Origin: Mesostigma viride
Taxonomy: Eukaryota > Streptophyta > Mesostigmatophyceae > Mesostigmatales > Mesostigmataceae
Length of the DNA stretch: 64,000 bases
Direction of reading: 5' to 3'
NCBI GenBank assembly: GCA_009746045.1
Contig: RPFO01001137.1
Span: forward strand, 21,001 to 85,000
Shown: positions 12,776 through 23,581 of the stretch, in pieces
How positions within the stretch are numbered: position 1 is the stretch's first letter
Layout of the letters: each line of letters begins with the position of its first letter
Notes under the pieces: generated by a model
Databases searched by the model: none
Seen by the model: the letters and a program-made list of their open reading frames with translations, nothing else
Told to the model about the DNA's origin: nothing
Translations under genes and position numbers: made by a program

Positions 12776-13583
12776 AAGTCCACCTCCCCATAGGCCAGCA
12801 GGTCATGCTATTGTATCACACACCATAGGCAGTTTGCACACTAGTGGCTCCTCTTGACAGGCTTGTGTGTTGCTTTTTTTCAGTTTTGCATGTGTGCCCT
12901 GTTTGGTAGTGCATGATGATCTGATTGCTGTATGGAATAGCATGTCAGTGGTGTCATGTGCATGGTGGTGTGGCTCACCACGTGTAGCTTGATAGCTGAC
13001 AGCCCCACTAGTGCTTGTAAATGGCAGTCAAGCATGCAGTGTTTGCATGACTCTAGCCAGTTTAGTTTACATGGCCACCTTGGTTGTAACTGCAACCATT
13101 TTGAGCTTGGGGGAATAATAAATAGGGTGGGGAACTGGGGATATACCCTTGTGTCCCAGCGTGTGCCAGCACCCACTCCTTTAATTACGCATGTCTTTGC
13201 CAGCATAATAAAGACTTTTATTGCAAACATTCAGTCCAAACTGTCAGAGATATTCATGCATTATGTGTATGCAAGTAATTGAGTCATTGGACTCACAATA
13301 ATGGTGGCAACCATGAGAAATGATGCATTATGTAAAAATGACAGTTTCGGCCGGTTTATGGGCTGCTGGGTGTACAGGGTGTAACTGCTGGCATACCCAT
13401 CCAACCATTGACCCCAGTGGCTCAAACTATTCACCAACTAACTTTTCACCATCCCTGAAGTGGTAGGAGTCTAGGTCTTATAACATAATTCGAAATGTAC
13501 ATTCTACCAAAAATGAAAAAGCGCGTCTTGACCCCCCTGACTTTGATGGCAGTTATATATGGCCTACCCTGCATATATGTAAG

Positions 13584-14835
13584 CTCCCTCCAGTCGGCCT
13601 TGGCGCAGCTGGTCCCGGGCCCCGACCTGCCGCCACATGCTATTCGCATTGCCTCCCTGCCTGCACGGATGGGTGGCTGTGGTCTGACTCGTGCCGCCCG
13701 GCTGGCCCCAGCAGCATTTTTGGGCTCCGTCGCTCAGTCGTGGGCGGAAAGCTGCCGGCTCCTGCCCCTTTTGGCAACGGCAGCGCCTGACCTCCTGGAC
13801 CCCAGCAGCCCTTTGCCCTTCGTCACCGCCATCCAGGAGGCCTATGCTGAGATCCAGCAGGCCTGTTCTCCCGTCCGTGCCGCTCAGGCGGTACAGCGCC
13901 ACCTCCCTCGCGGCACTCCCTCGGTCGCCTCAGTTCAATCTCCCGCCGCATTCCCTGCTCGCGTCATCGATAAACACCAGAAAACCTACGCGGGTATTCT
14001 GCACACGGCTGATTGGATTGCTCTTTTCGCGGACCTCAACGCTCAGGGACGTGCGTGGCTGTTCTCGCTTTCCTTGCGGAGTGTGGGCTCGGCGTACCTT
14101 CGTGCTCTTCCGGCCATGGCCCCCCCATTCGCCTTGGCTCCCAGCCACTACTCGGTGGCGCTCCGGCACCAGCTATTTGCCCCGCAGCCTCTTGTTCCGG
14201 CCGGGCGGCCTTGTGGTAGCTGTGGGCAGCCGCTGGATCCCACGGGGACTCACTACCTTGCCTGCATGGGGGGCCAACAGAATCAGAATTGGTATTTGTA
14301 TTTGCACACTGTCCTCCTGACGGTGGTGCTCGCCATGATTCGGTCGGTTTTCCCCCACGCGAACATCCGGTCCGAGGATGCGGATGGCGCTGCCTTCTAT
14401 TCCCCCACCAACCACCGGCCTGACATCGTGGTGCTGGACTTTGAGGGGGGTGGCCGGCATCTGCTTATTGACGTTTCGGTGGCGCGGCCCTTGGCTCTTA
14501 GCCACGTGGCTGGGGCCTCCCTCACGGCAGGTTACACGGCGGACCGGGCGGAGCGGGCCAAGCTCCTGGCCTACGGCGACGTCGGGCACCATCGTGTGGT
14601 GCCCTTTGTCCTGGAGGAGTTTGGGGCCATGGGGCCCCTGACCTCCGCCTTCTTCAAGGAGTGTTGCCGGCTCCGGGAGGACCGGCTGGACCTGGAGGGC
14701 CAGCGGGCCCCATGGTCGGCGCGGACCTGGACGTCATATTGGCGTCAGCGCTTGTCGGTGGCGCTGACTCGGGCCATGGCGGACATCATGCTCCGCCGTA
14801 CGCGGGCTGATTTTGCGGTGCAGCAGGGCTCTTAG
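13584..14835 (+). CDS. LINE C-terminal region: zinc finger and restriction-like endonuclease
   Basis: This is the intact 3' part of a LINE protein, about 416 codons to TAG 14833-14835; the reverse transcriptase core is missing because of 5' truncation. A helical region with MGGCGLTRAARLAP precedes a zinc finger CGSCGQPLDPTGTHYLAC (C-x2-C-x9-H-x3-C). After it comes an endonuclease-like fold: RPDIVVLDF, then LLIDVSVARPL and a lysine/tyrosine pair (AKLLAY), in keeping with the R-PD-(D/E)xK nuclease of R2/CRE/Dong-type LINEs. The frame happens to stay open upstream to 13495 through host sequence, which should not be counted as protein. Confidence 0.75.
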
Positions 14836-14968
14836 GTTCCTCCCGTTAGGAGTTTCCATTGGTCTTATGGTAGTATAGAGCTTTGACATGGCTCTGTATA
14901 TAGGTTTATAGCTGGGCGTTTGCTTTGGTTTGAGTGATTTCACTCTGCTGTAAGTAATTATATTTTTA
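13584..14968 (+). mobile_element. 5'-truncated LINE (restriction-like endonuclease type), copy 1
   Basis: The body is flanked by a perfect 11-bp duplication ATATATGTAAG at 13573-13583 and 14969-14979, so the insertion is precise and fairly young. It contains the C-terminal half of a non-LTR retrotransposon protein and a 3' UTR ending TATTTTTAAT. No poly(A) tail is present. It lies inside the piggyBac element, so it arrived later. Three further copies of its 3' part occur at 18.15-19.92 kb. Confidence 0.85.
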
Positions 14969-15460
14969 ATATATGTAAGGTTGTGATATACCAAGCCGAA
15001 GGGCAACTCATGGACATGCTTGCCCCCCAAGGACAGCCATTGGATATGGGTAGGTTGGATGGCATCTGGTTTGCAAAATTGTGAAGATCCAGCCGATTTA
15101 TCGGCAGGATCTCGGCTCATTTAGGGGTTAAGGGCCACACTGGCTAAGGGCCACCCCTGGACCCCCAGCCCCCACCCCATGCAGCATTTTGCTGCAATTT
15201 GGTTTGAAATGTCCAGATTAATACATTACAGGTGGCAGCGTAGCCGGTAAGGGAAGGGCCCCAGCGGTTGCGTCCAGGCCATGCCGTGATTCGATCCATC
15301 CAGCTGCAAGCTTGTTGTCGGTCGTTGCTTCGCATACCGCGCCGTACTTACTTGCACCCCTTGGATTAGCAACGCACTTTGCACATGCAAGGGTACGTGC
15401 TCCGCATCGAGCTCGACACGCAGCTTGTTCACTGTTCCATAAAACCGGCGTTCATTCACC

Positions 15461-15787
15461 ATGACGACCACAAGCCATCGAGTCGTGATGTCCAGCGGAC
15501 GTCACCCTGAAAGGTTTGGCGTATTACAGTACGATAATCACGGCGTGCCAGTACAGTATGTAGAGGTTGCTGCTGGCTGGGAGTTGAAGCCAGGAAATCC
15601 TCGCGACAAAAATGCTATCGCAGTTTCGTTAAACGGCGACAAAGTAGGCTACTTATAACTTAGCCGTGGAGGAGGCAAGCTTACTTACATGTTGGCTCCG
15701 CTGTACGTTCAGGGCCGGCTCGATCACCATGGAGCTTGCATGGTTGGGACAATGAAGTCCCACCCGTATCGATGGCAGATCCTTTGA
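15461..15787 (+). pseudogene. HIRAN-like domain fragment with one internal stop
   Basis: From ATG 15461 the frame reads 65 codons to TAA 15656-15658 and continues open in the same frame to TGA 15785-15787. The part around residues 30-65 (AAGWELKPGNPRDKNAIAV, then GDKVGYL) matches the HIRAN pattern E-x-x-N-P-x-D-x-N-A-I-x-V ... V-G-Y-L, and the part after the stop (LTYMLAPLYVQGRLDHHGA) fits the rest of that domain. HIRAN domains bind DNA 3' ends in HLTF-type helicases and also occur alone. A single nonsense codon splits the domain here. It could also be a small exon of a larger gene; I see no partner exons. Confidence 0.5.
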
Positions 15788-16084
15788 GCTACATTTACCA
15801 TTGTACATGGAAATGTAGGTGACATTACCCGGCAGCTTGCTCGATGAGTTGGGAAATGCGCTTTGCATTGGTTAAGCTATCTCTTGTATGCTTCGTCAAA
15901 TGGACTTGATAATTTGACATGTATTGGGCTTGACGTGGTCCCATCTTGATGTACTTGTGAAATGTGAAGGTAATTTTCATGCTGGTGAAATTTAGAGGCT
16001 TTCAGCTATGAACATTGACAGTAGTGTGAGCTTAGCAAGTACCACCAAAGTTACTCTTACGATGCAAACATTATCAAGTTTCTA

Positions 16085-17092
16085 GATATCCTTCTGCCCT
16101 TGCCCTTGCCATTGCCCTTGCCCATCGATCATACAGCTTGCAATTGCCCTTGCCCTTGGCCATCATACTTGCCCTTGCCCATCATACTTGCCCTTGCCCT
16201 AAGTTGCCCTTGTCCTTGCCCTTGCCCTTAATTGCCCTTGCCCTTGCCCTTGCCCTTGCCCTTGCCCTTGCCCTTGCCCTTGCCCTTGCCCTTGCCCTTG
16301 CCCTTGCCCTTGCCCTTGCCCTTGCCCTTGCCCTTGCCCTTGCCCTTGCCCTTGCCCTTGCCCTTGCCCTTGCCCTTGCCCTTGCCCTTGCCCTTGCCCT
16401 TGCCCTTGCCCTTGCCCTTGCCCTTGCCCTTGCCCTTTGTCCTTGCCCTTGCCCTTGCCCTTGCCCTTGCCCTTGCCCTTGCCCTTGCCCTTGCCCTTCA
16501 TTGCCCTTGCCCTTGCCCTTGCCCTTGCCCTTGCCCTTGCCCTTGCCCTTGCCCTTGCCCTTGCCCTTGCCCTTGCCCTTGCCCTTGCCCTTGCCCTTGC
16601 CCTTGCCCTTGCCCTTGCCCTTGCCCTTGCCCTTGCCCTTGCCCTTGCCCTTGCCCTTGCCCTTGCCCTTGCCCTTGCCCTTGCCCTTGCCCTTGCCCTT
16701 GCCCTTGCCCTTGCCCTTGCCCTTGCCCTTGCCCTTGCCCTTGCCCTTGCCCTTGCCCTTGCATGCCCTTGCCCTTGCCCTTGCCCTTGCCCTTGCCCTT
16801 GCCCTTGCCCTCTTGCCCTTGCCCTTGCCCTTGCCCTTGCCCTTGCCCTCTTGCCCTTGCCCTTGCCCTTGCCCTTGCCCTTGCCCTTGCCCTTGCATGC
16901 CCTTGCCCTTGCCCTTGCCCTTGCCCTTGCCCTTGCCCTTGCCCTTGCCCTTGCCCTTGCCCTTGCCCTTGCCCTTGCCCTTGCCCTTGCCCTTGCCCTT
17001 GCCCTTGCCCTTGCCCTTGCCCTTGCCCTTGCCCTTGCCCTTGCCCTTGCCCTTGCCCTTGCCCTTGCGCTTGCATGCCCTTGCCCATCATA
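16085..17092. repeat. (TTGCCC)n hexanucleotide array, about 1 kb
   Basis: Nearly perfect TTGCCC hexamers with occasional interruptions such as CATTGCCC, TGTCC and GCATGCCC. Long Leu-Pro, Ala-Leu and Cys-Pro frames arise from the repeat and are not genes. The complementary strand has GGG every six bases. Confidence 0.96.
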
Positions 17093-17842
17093 TGTTGCAC
17101 GGATGCAACATGCCGTTTGTGGTATTAAATTATCGATCCATCCCGGTCGATCGGCGCCGACCGTAATCCGGCGCCAGTGCCGAGGCCATAGTATAGTTGG
17201 CAGCCGAGGCAATCCGCCGTGTGGAAGTAAGTGTAGAAGTTTTGCTGACGAACTTGGCCTTTGCGCCGTAGGCAGACCTAGCGCCTGAACGGGAGTTACG
17301 GGACTGAGCCAAGTGGCACTGCACACGCGTTATGATGGTACCTACGGACATTTGGATATTTTTCAGGAGAGGCCTCTAGCCGTACTGGCCTTTATTGTGT
17401 TCTAGACGGTTCGAGAAGCCCGTCCCCGCGGACCTGACGTCATGCCTGGTTGGCAGAGCTAGGCGCAGCCACCAACGGGGACGAAGGGACAAAATAGGCA
17501 AGGCACGAGCTATGCCAGCAATCCGGACCTTGTATCGTAATTTACCACGTTGCTCTACAGATTATTTACCATCGCTTAATCCTGGAGTGTGATTCTCCTG
17601 TGGGCTCGAGTGTGAATCCCTCGCCTACTGGGTGTAAGTCTTCCCGCATTGAGTGTTTTTATCTGTGTGGTAACATTGTAAAATACGAAACCGGTTTTCC
17701 GGGTTTGAGCTTATTCGTATTGTGTGACAAGTATTCTTAAGCCACCATCGTGCGCTGTGACGCATAGGAAGTCAAACGTCTTTCGCATTCATTCTCAATC
17801 ATTAAGGCGCTATTTTAAATAGCCATACATGTTAAATCATAC
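17093..17842. other. Unassigned spacer between two TTGCCC arrays
   Basis: No coding region, RNA gene or repeat that I can recognise. It separates the two hexamer arrays. Confidence 0.4.
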
Positions 17843-18092
17843 TTGCCCTGAATTGCCCTTGCCCTTGCCCTTGCCCATCATACTTGCCCTGAATCGCCCT
17901 TGTCCTTGCCCTTGCCCTTGCCCATCATACTTGCCCTGAATTGCCCTGAATTGCCCTTGCCCTTGCCCTTGCCCATCATACTTGCCCTGAATTGCCCTTG
18001 CCCTTGCCCTTGCCCTTGCCCTTGCCCTTGCCCTTGCCCTTGCCCTTGCCCTTGCCCTTGCCCTTGCCCTTGCCCTCGCCCTTGCCCCGCAT
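17843..18092. repeat. Second TTGCCC array with a longer higher-order unit
   Basis: Hexamers are interrupted by a recurring CATCATACTTGCCCTGAA segment (near 17876, 17923, 17974), giving a composite unit of roughly 45-50 bp before a pure hexamer run from about 17990. Confidence 0.9.
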
Positions 18093-18156
18093 CGATTGGG
18101 CAGGGCGCGCGCAAGTTAATTGCCGTGGGTTGCGACGGGACAAGGGGACCCTGGCA

Positions 18157-18821
18157 TATATATGTTGTCCTCCTGACGGTGGTGCTCGCCATGATTCGGT
18201 CGGTTTTCCCCCACGCGAACATCCGGTCCGAGGATGCGGATGGCGCTGCCTTCTATTCCCCCAACCACCGGCCTGACATCGTGGTGCTGGACTTTGAGGG
18301 GGGTGGCCGGCATCTGCTTATTGACGTTTCGGTGGCGCGGCCCTTGGCTCTTAGCCACGTGGCTGGGGCCTCCCTCACGGCAGGTTACACGGCGGACCGG
18401 GCGGAGCGGGCCAAGCTCCTGGCCTACGGCGACGTCGGGCACCATCGTGTGGTGCCCTTTGTCCTGGAGGAGTTTGGGGCCATGGGGCCCCTGACCTCCG
18501 CCTTCTTCAAGGAGTGTTGCCGGCTCCGGGAGGACCGGCTGGACCTGGAGGGCCAGCGGGCCCCATGGTCGGCGCGGACCTGGACGTCATATTGGCGTCA
18601 GCGCTTGTCGGTGGCGCTGACTCGGGCCATGGCGGACATCATGCTCCGCCGTACGCGGGCTGATTTTGCGGTGCAGCAGGGCTATTAGGTTCCTCCCGTT
18701 AGGCGTTTCCATTGGTCTTATCGTAGTATAGAGCTTTGACATGGCTCTGTATATAGGTTTATAGCTGGGCGTTTGCTTTGGTTTGAGTGATTTCACTCTG
18801 CTGTAAGTAATTATATTTTTA
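18157..18821 (+). mobile_element. Truncated LINE, copy 2
   Basis: Begins at the ATATATATG junction (18155-18164) with the segment equivalent to about 14308 of copy 1 and runs through the endonuclease coding part (in frame to TAG 18686-18688) and the same 3' UTR, ending TTTTTAAT. It is nearly identical to copy 1, so the two are recent. Confidence 0.85.
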
Positions 18822-19138
18822 ATATATATGTTGCCGGCTCCGGGAGGACCGGCTGGACCTGGAGGGCCAGCGGGCCCCATGGTCGGCGCGGACCTGGACG
18901 TCATATTGGCGTCAGCGCTTGTCGGTGGCGCTGACTCGGGCCATGGCTGACATCATGCTCCGCCGTATGCGGGCTGATTTTGCTGTGCAGCAGGGCTATT
19001 GGGTTCCTCCCGTCAGGAGTTTCCATTGGTCTTATCGTAGTATAGAGCTTTGACATGGCTCTGTATATAGGTTTATAGCTGGGCGTTTGCTTTGGTTTGA
19101 GTGATTTCACTCTGCTGTAAGTAATTATATTTTTAATA
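18822..19138 (+). mobile_element. Truncated LINE, copy 3
   Basis: Only the last about 310 bp of the LINE, starting TTGCCGGCTCCGGGAGG right after AATATATATG, the tail of copy 2. The stop codon equivalent is changed to TGG (GGCTATTGG) and the 3' UTR is complete. Confidence 0.85.
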
Positions 19139-19911
19139 TATATATGTAGCTGTGGGCAGCCGCTGGATCCCACGGGGACTCACTATACCTTGCCTGCATG
19201 GGGGGCCAACAGAATCAGAATTGGTATTTGTATTTGCACACTGTCCTCCTGACGGTGGTGCTCGCCATGGTTCGGTCGGTTTTCCCCCACGCGAACATCC
19301 GGTCCGAGGATGCGGATGGCGCTGCCTTCTATTCCCCCAACCACCGGCCTGACATCATGGTGCTGGACTTTGAGGGGGGTGCATGGCCGGCATCTGCTTA
19401 TTGACGTTTCGGTGGCGCGGCCCCGGCTTGGCTCTTAGCCACGTGGCTGGGGCCTCCCTCACGGCAGGTTACACGGCGGACCGGGCGGAGCGAGCCAAGC
19501 TCCTGGCCTACGGCGACGTCGGGCACCATCGTGTGGTGCCCTTTGTCCTGGAGGAGTTTTGGGCCATGGGGCCCCTGACCTCCGCCTTCTTCAAGGAGTG
19601 TTGCCTGCTCCGGGCTCAGGACGGGCTGGACCTGGAGCCGGGCCAGCGGGCCCCATGGTCGGCGCGGACCTGGACGTCATATTAGCGTCAGCGCTTGTCG
19701 GTGGCGCTGACTCGGGCCATGGCTGACATCATGCTCTGCCGTACGCGGGCTGATTTTGCGGTGCAGCAGGGCTATTAGGTTCCTCCCGTTAGGAGTTTCC
19801 ATTGGTCTTATCGTAGTATAGAGCTTTGACATGGCTCTGTATATAGGTTTATAGCTGGGCGTTTGCTTTGGTTTGAGTGATTTCACTCTGCTGTAAGTAA
19901 TTATATATTTA
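19139..19911 (+). mobile_element. Truncated LINE, copy 4
   Basis: Starts GTAGCTGTGGGCAGCCGCTG right after the ATATATATATG tail of copy 3, covering the zinc finger, endonuclease and 3' UTR. It has several small insertions (for example near 19195, 19381 and 19424) and a TAG at 19684-19686 that break the frame, so it is more diverged than copies 2 and 3. It ends AATATATATG before unrelated sequence at 19921. Confidence 0.85.
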
Positions 19912-20069
19912 ATATATATGTAGGAGGACTGGTGTACGTCTAGCTGGCTGGCCATGCAGTCCTAAGCCGGCCGCCCGCAGATCGAGCCCACAGATCGGTA
20001 TAATAAATATAAATATTTCACCTGCATGGTCTGTGCGGGCAATTAAGGTGGCCGGCAAAGAGGCGGCGG

Positions 20070-21992
20070 TGTCGGATGGTACGTATGGGTGACAACAGGG
20101 AGATTGCAGCAGAGCTCGACCCGGCACACCTGGAAATACCGAAGAGCGGTGCGGCGCTCTTCAATGGCAGCGGACGACGAGGATGTGACGGAGCATTCGA
20201 GTGACAGTGCCGTCTTGCTCAGTTCCTGGCAGCTGCTGGAGTGCTGGTCCACCGCTGGTCCATGGTCCACGCCTCGCAGCCGTAAAGGAGGATGCTGAGG
20301 ACAAGGGAACCGAATGCGCTTGCATGCATGAGCCGCAGTCACTCATGCATGCAGTAGCGACATGTCCAGAACCTGTCGAGGCGGCGGAGGGCCGCCCAGG
20401 CCTGGCCAGTGCGGGTGTTGATGTCGTCGGCTGTGGAGGGGAGCCAGCTGCATGCCAAGGAGCTTGAAGCGAGTCGCCGGGGGGACGGGGCTTCCGTGAT
20501 CCAGCAGGAGGAGGGGGGTGGGGTGGTCCCAGCGGGCAAGCCGACGGCCATGACCTCCGTTTCAGTCTTGCTGATCGATCATCATGCCCCATGCACCGCC
20601 CGTGCTTCGAGCTAGTGACAAGCTCCAGTGACAAGTTAGCTATATCTAGCTGGCCAGAGTTGGGCGGACTCCGGACTCCGGTCTCCACGAGCGTCGTGTC
20701 ATCAGCGTACATAGATCAGATCGCTCAGTCGTCATAGGGTGCATGGGTCAACCCCGCCGTAGCTGCAGTGTACTCCGTGATCTCGATCCTGCGGCGGGCG
20801 CCCCTCCACCCGGGCAACGCGGGCTTGTGCACGCCTCATAATATAGTCCACCATAATGATGAATACATATGGGGAAAGCACACATGCAACCCTCCCACAC
20901 TCCTGTGTGCAGGGGGAACGCCGGAGTGACGCCGTCAGCGGTACAGACCTGGGCTTCAGTGGGACCCGCTTCAAAGAACTGGCGGTTGATCTCAACAATG
21001 TACGATGGGACATGACGGAACAGGTGGAGGACCACCCATTATTAGGGCGCGTCCCATATACTGACGGCCGCATGTCCGTATCGAATGCATGCATGCCTTG
21101 GTCACCAAGGCATGGTGTAATCCACGAAGATCGATCAATAGCAATGGCAAGAGGCGGGTTCCAGGCGGGCATGCCCGGCCATTTCCTTGATCATGCAGGC
21201 GGCGCGCGGTCATGGTGACCACCATATTTACATAATTGCGACCAACACGAAAGCCCATCTGGGACTTACCTAGAGGGGAATCAGGCTGGCACGCATGCGG
21301 AACTCAGCAGGAGACGCATGAAGACTTTCAGCGCACACACGGCTTTGGAGGAATATTCGCCGCGGTAGTTGCCGGTATCCGCGGCGAACCCCTTGTCCTT
21401 GTAGAGCATGCCCCGGCCGGACAGCGGTCTTCCAATACATAGGAGGGGGGAGGCCATCTCGTAGAATCCGGTTGCAAATATGCCCGGCTGGCCCGGGCGC
21501 GGAGGAAAGGCTCAAGCTCAGGCATCTTAACCACCTCCGGTGAAATATTGTCCACTCCCATGGCAGCATTGTTGCGGAGGGTGGAGATGGCAGCAGCCCA
21601 TTCCCGGGGGGTCCACTCGTCGCGGGGGCCGGCCGTCCGCCACTGAGGCCCAGCTGGAGAGAGGTGGGACCAAGTAGTCCGTTTCGCGGGTGGGCGCCTG
21701 CGGGGGCTCAATCTAGGTCCGCCGTGGCTAGCTAGCCGCAGTGCGTGCAGTGACAGCGGGGTCGAGCGGGGCCGGGGGCCGGGGCGGTCCAGGCCGGCGG
21801 CGCCCCCGATAGTGTGGCCTGGCCGGAGCTGAACCAAAGCGCAAGGCGTTCACTGGGGGTGCCCGGGATGTCAGCCCATTGTTTTTCCCGCCGTCCGGCA
21901 CGAGACATAGAGTCGAAAGACCGCCATGCCGCCTTGTGCTGGGGTCTTCTGGATGCAGCCTTCACAATCGATTTCTGGCCTGCGCTGACCAT
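20070..21992 (-). pseudogene. Decayed non-LTR retrotransposon reverse transcriptase
   Basis: Pieces in all three minus-strand frames line up with a LINE reverse transcriptase from high to low coordinates: NNAAMGVDNISPEVVK near 21560, GYRQLPRRIFLQSRVC near 21370, MGFRVGRN near 21255, CVLSPYVFIIMVDYIMRRAQ near 20850, the catalytic YADD at about 20710-20699, and LSILLYGCEAW near 20250. Many frameshifts and stops exist, so it is an old dead copy. It is not the same family as the copies at 13.6-19.9 kb, being on the other strand and with a different sequence. Ends are approximate. Confidence 0.75.
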
Positions 21993-22141
21993 TGTCTCTT
22001 TGATATGTATCCCCTGCCACCTAGTACTATATGCGCTGGTTGTCTCCTTGATAGAGTTGGAGGGCCGGCATGCATGATGCAGAAATTAAATCTTTGTCTG
22101 TTTTTAATTTACTTACTTAATTTGTGTAAGTAAGTAAGTAA

Positions 22142-22651
22142 GTACTTGGGTGTCATGCGCAAAGGCATGCCACGGAGTACTATGCTAATCTCATTAGAAA
22201 AATAATTACACAAAAGTTTAAACAAATATGGTCTGCATCATCCCCCAACCATTAAGCACTAGATGGGGATGTAATCCTCATCCGAGCTGTCCTCTACTGT
22301 AATGGCAGACGAGGCGGTAGTGTAGCGGCTATCCTCAGGACCAATAACCTCCACCTGCGGACTTCTACCCTGGCTAGCAACGGGCCGCGGGGCCCGTGGG
22401 GAGAAAACAGGAGCATACCCCTCAGGAAGGTGCTTATCGCAGATGGCAGCCCATGTCTCCTTGTCAATCATGTGGGCGCGGAGTACGGATAGTCCCAGAA
22501 ACCCTGCATCTTCAAGCAGTTGTGTCACATAGGTTTTAATTTGTGTCACATAGGTTTTAATTTGTGTCATTATATTTGAAATCATATAATGAGATTAGCA
22601 TATAGTACTCTGCGGTATGCATGCTTATATTTGCGCATGGCACCTAAGTAC
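22142..22651. mobile_element. About 510-bp terminal-inverted-repeat element
   Basis: Left end GTACTTGGGTGTCATGCGCA and right end complement GTACTTAGGTGCCATGCGCA pair over roughly 55-60 bp, down to TACTATGCTAATCTCATTA on the left. No convincing target duplication is seen. It carries one minus-strand frame (22259-22585). The size suggests a non-autonomous DNA transposon or a deleted copy. Confidence 0.7.
22259..22585 (-). CDS. Hypothetical 108-codon frame inside the TIR element
   Basis: Reads from about 22585 to a TAG at 22259-22261. It has a short duplicated TQIKTYV start, a LLEDAGFLGLSVLRAH stretch and an acidic C-terminus EDSSDEDYIPI. No family recognised. It lies wholly between the inverted repeats, so it may be the end of the parent transposon's protein. 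Confidence 0.35.
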   Translation of the reverse strand: MISNIMTQIKTYVTQIKTYVTQLLEDAGFLGLSVLRAHMIDKETWAAICDKHLPEGYAPVFSPRAPRPVASQGRSPQVEVIGPEDSRYTTASSAITVEDSSDEDYIPI

Positions 22652-22664
22652 GTACATACATGTA

Positions 22665-23579
22665 CAGTCATACCCGCGTTAAGTTACGATCGCCGCCAAT
22701 TTCAGGGCGTCGTAACTTAACGCGGGTAGTAATTTAACGGTAGAATTAGGCTAGCAGCCCACCCCCTCCTCCTCTGACGGACTTCTATACGGCAATCGAC
22801 AGCTCTCGTCAAGCCCGATCCAGCTGCAGCATCAAAGTCGCCGAAAGTCCATTTTTCAGGCTAGATATTTTGGTCAAGGCCGGCGGTGAGGTATACGCCG
22901 GGTGTACTGGTGTAGCAACACAGTGCCTGCGTTTTTTACCAAACTACCGTGTTTCAACCCATAAGCCGACAACTAGACTCGGTAGCGGATCCCCATTAAT
23001 TCCAGCCGGCCTCACATTTGCTTGCAGTGGCAAAACAATGGGGACAGTGGTGAGGGAAGCGTCCTTCACTGTCAATGGCCTGCATGTCAACCGAACAATA
23101 ATAACGTTGCAGCTGACGGCGAGGCATGCGTCCTTGTCAGGGAACGGGACAACCCGTGGTTAACAGCGCCTTCCATTTATCATGGACATTGTCCCCGGCC
23201 TCCGTCATTTTCCTTGTCTTTGCCCTTCTGTGCTTTCGGCATGACGGTACACTAGTGTGATGTGACTTGCCTCATTGCGGGCAACCTGCATGCACCTGGC
23301 TAAAAGGATTTTTATCAGTTGAAATCAGTTGTACTTTGCCGCCGAAACGTCAGATTGCAAAACCATCACAGTACGTGGCGGGTTCCTTCGTCCGGACTTG
23401 TCCATTTTCGCGGTCAAAAGTGGCCATGTACGCCCAGGTTACGCCTTCAAATTGGGCCATACCCGGGTTAAGTTACGGTGGCACCCAGGCTTAAGTTACG
23501 GTCGCCGCCCAAACTTCGGCGTCGTAACTTAACGCGGGTACGTAACCTTCAGAATCGTAACTTAACGCGGGTATGACTG
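22665..23579. mobile_element. pogo/Tigger-like (Tc1/mariner superfamily) non-autonomous element
   Basis: Left end CAGTCATACCCGCGTTAAGT at 22665, right end its complement ending at 23579, flanked by TA at 22663-22664 and 23580-23581. Additional internal copies of the CGTAACTTAACGCGGGTA motif occur near both ends (22705-22728, 23464-23543). The CAGTCATAC-type end with a TA target duplication is typical of pogo/Tigger elements. The 915-bp interior has no recognisable transposase. Confidence 0.82.
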
Positions 23580-23581
23580 TA

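Larger units (their letters stand above)
9958..15131 (+). mobile_element. piggyBac-family DNA transposon with a nested LINE
   Basis: TTAA sits at 9958-9961 and 15128-15131. Immediately inside are inverted repeats: CCCCTAAATG at 9962 and CATTTAGGGG ending at 15127, a perfect 10-bp pair, followed by further GCCGAT similarity. TTAA targets and CCC-starting ends are the piggyBac signature. The interior holds a piggyBac transposase (broken) and a 5'-truncated LINE (13584-14968). Bases 12776-13570 between the transposase and the LINE show no gene. The element lies 12 bases to the right of the PAT-like retrotransposon. Confidence 0.88.

Noticed and set aside
13495-13583. N-terminal extension of the LINE frame
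   Set aside because: The 11-bp target duplication shows the insertion starts at 13584, so the upstream codons are flanking DNA.
16138-17326. Leu-Pro, Ala-Leu, Gly-Gln and Ala-Arg frames over 300 codons
   Set aside because: Translation of a TTGCCC hexamer array in every frame; not genes.
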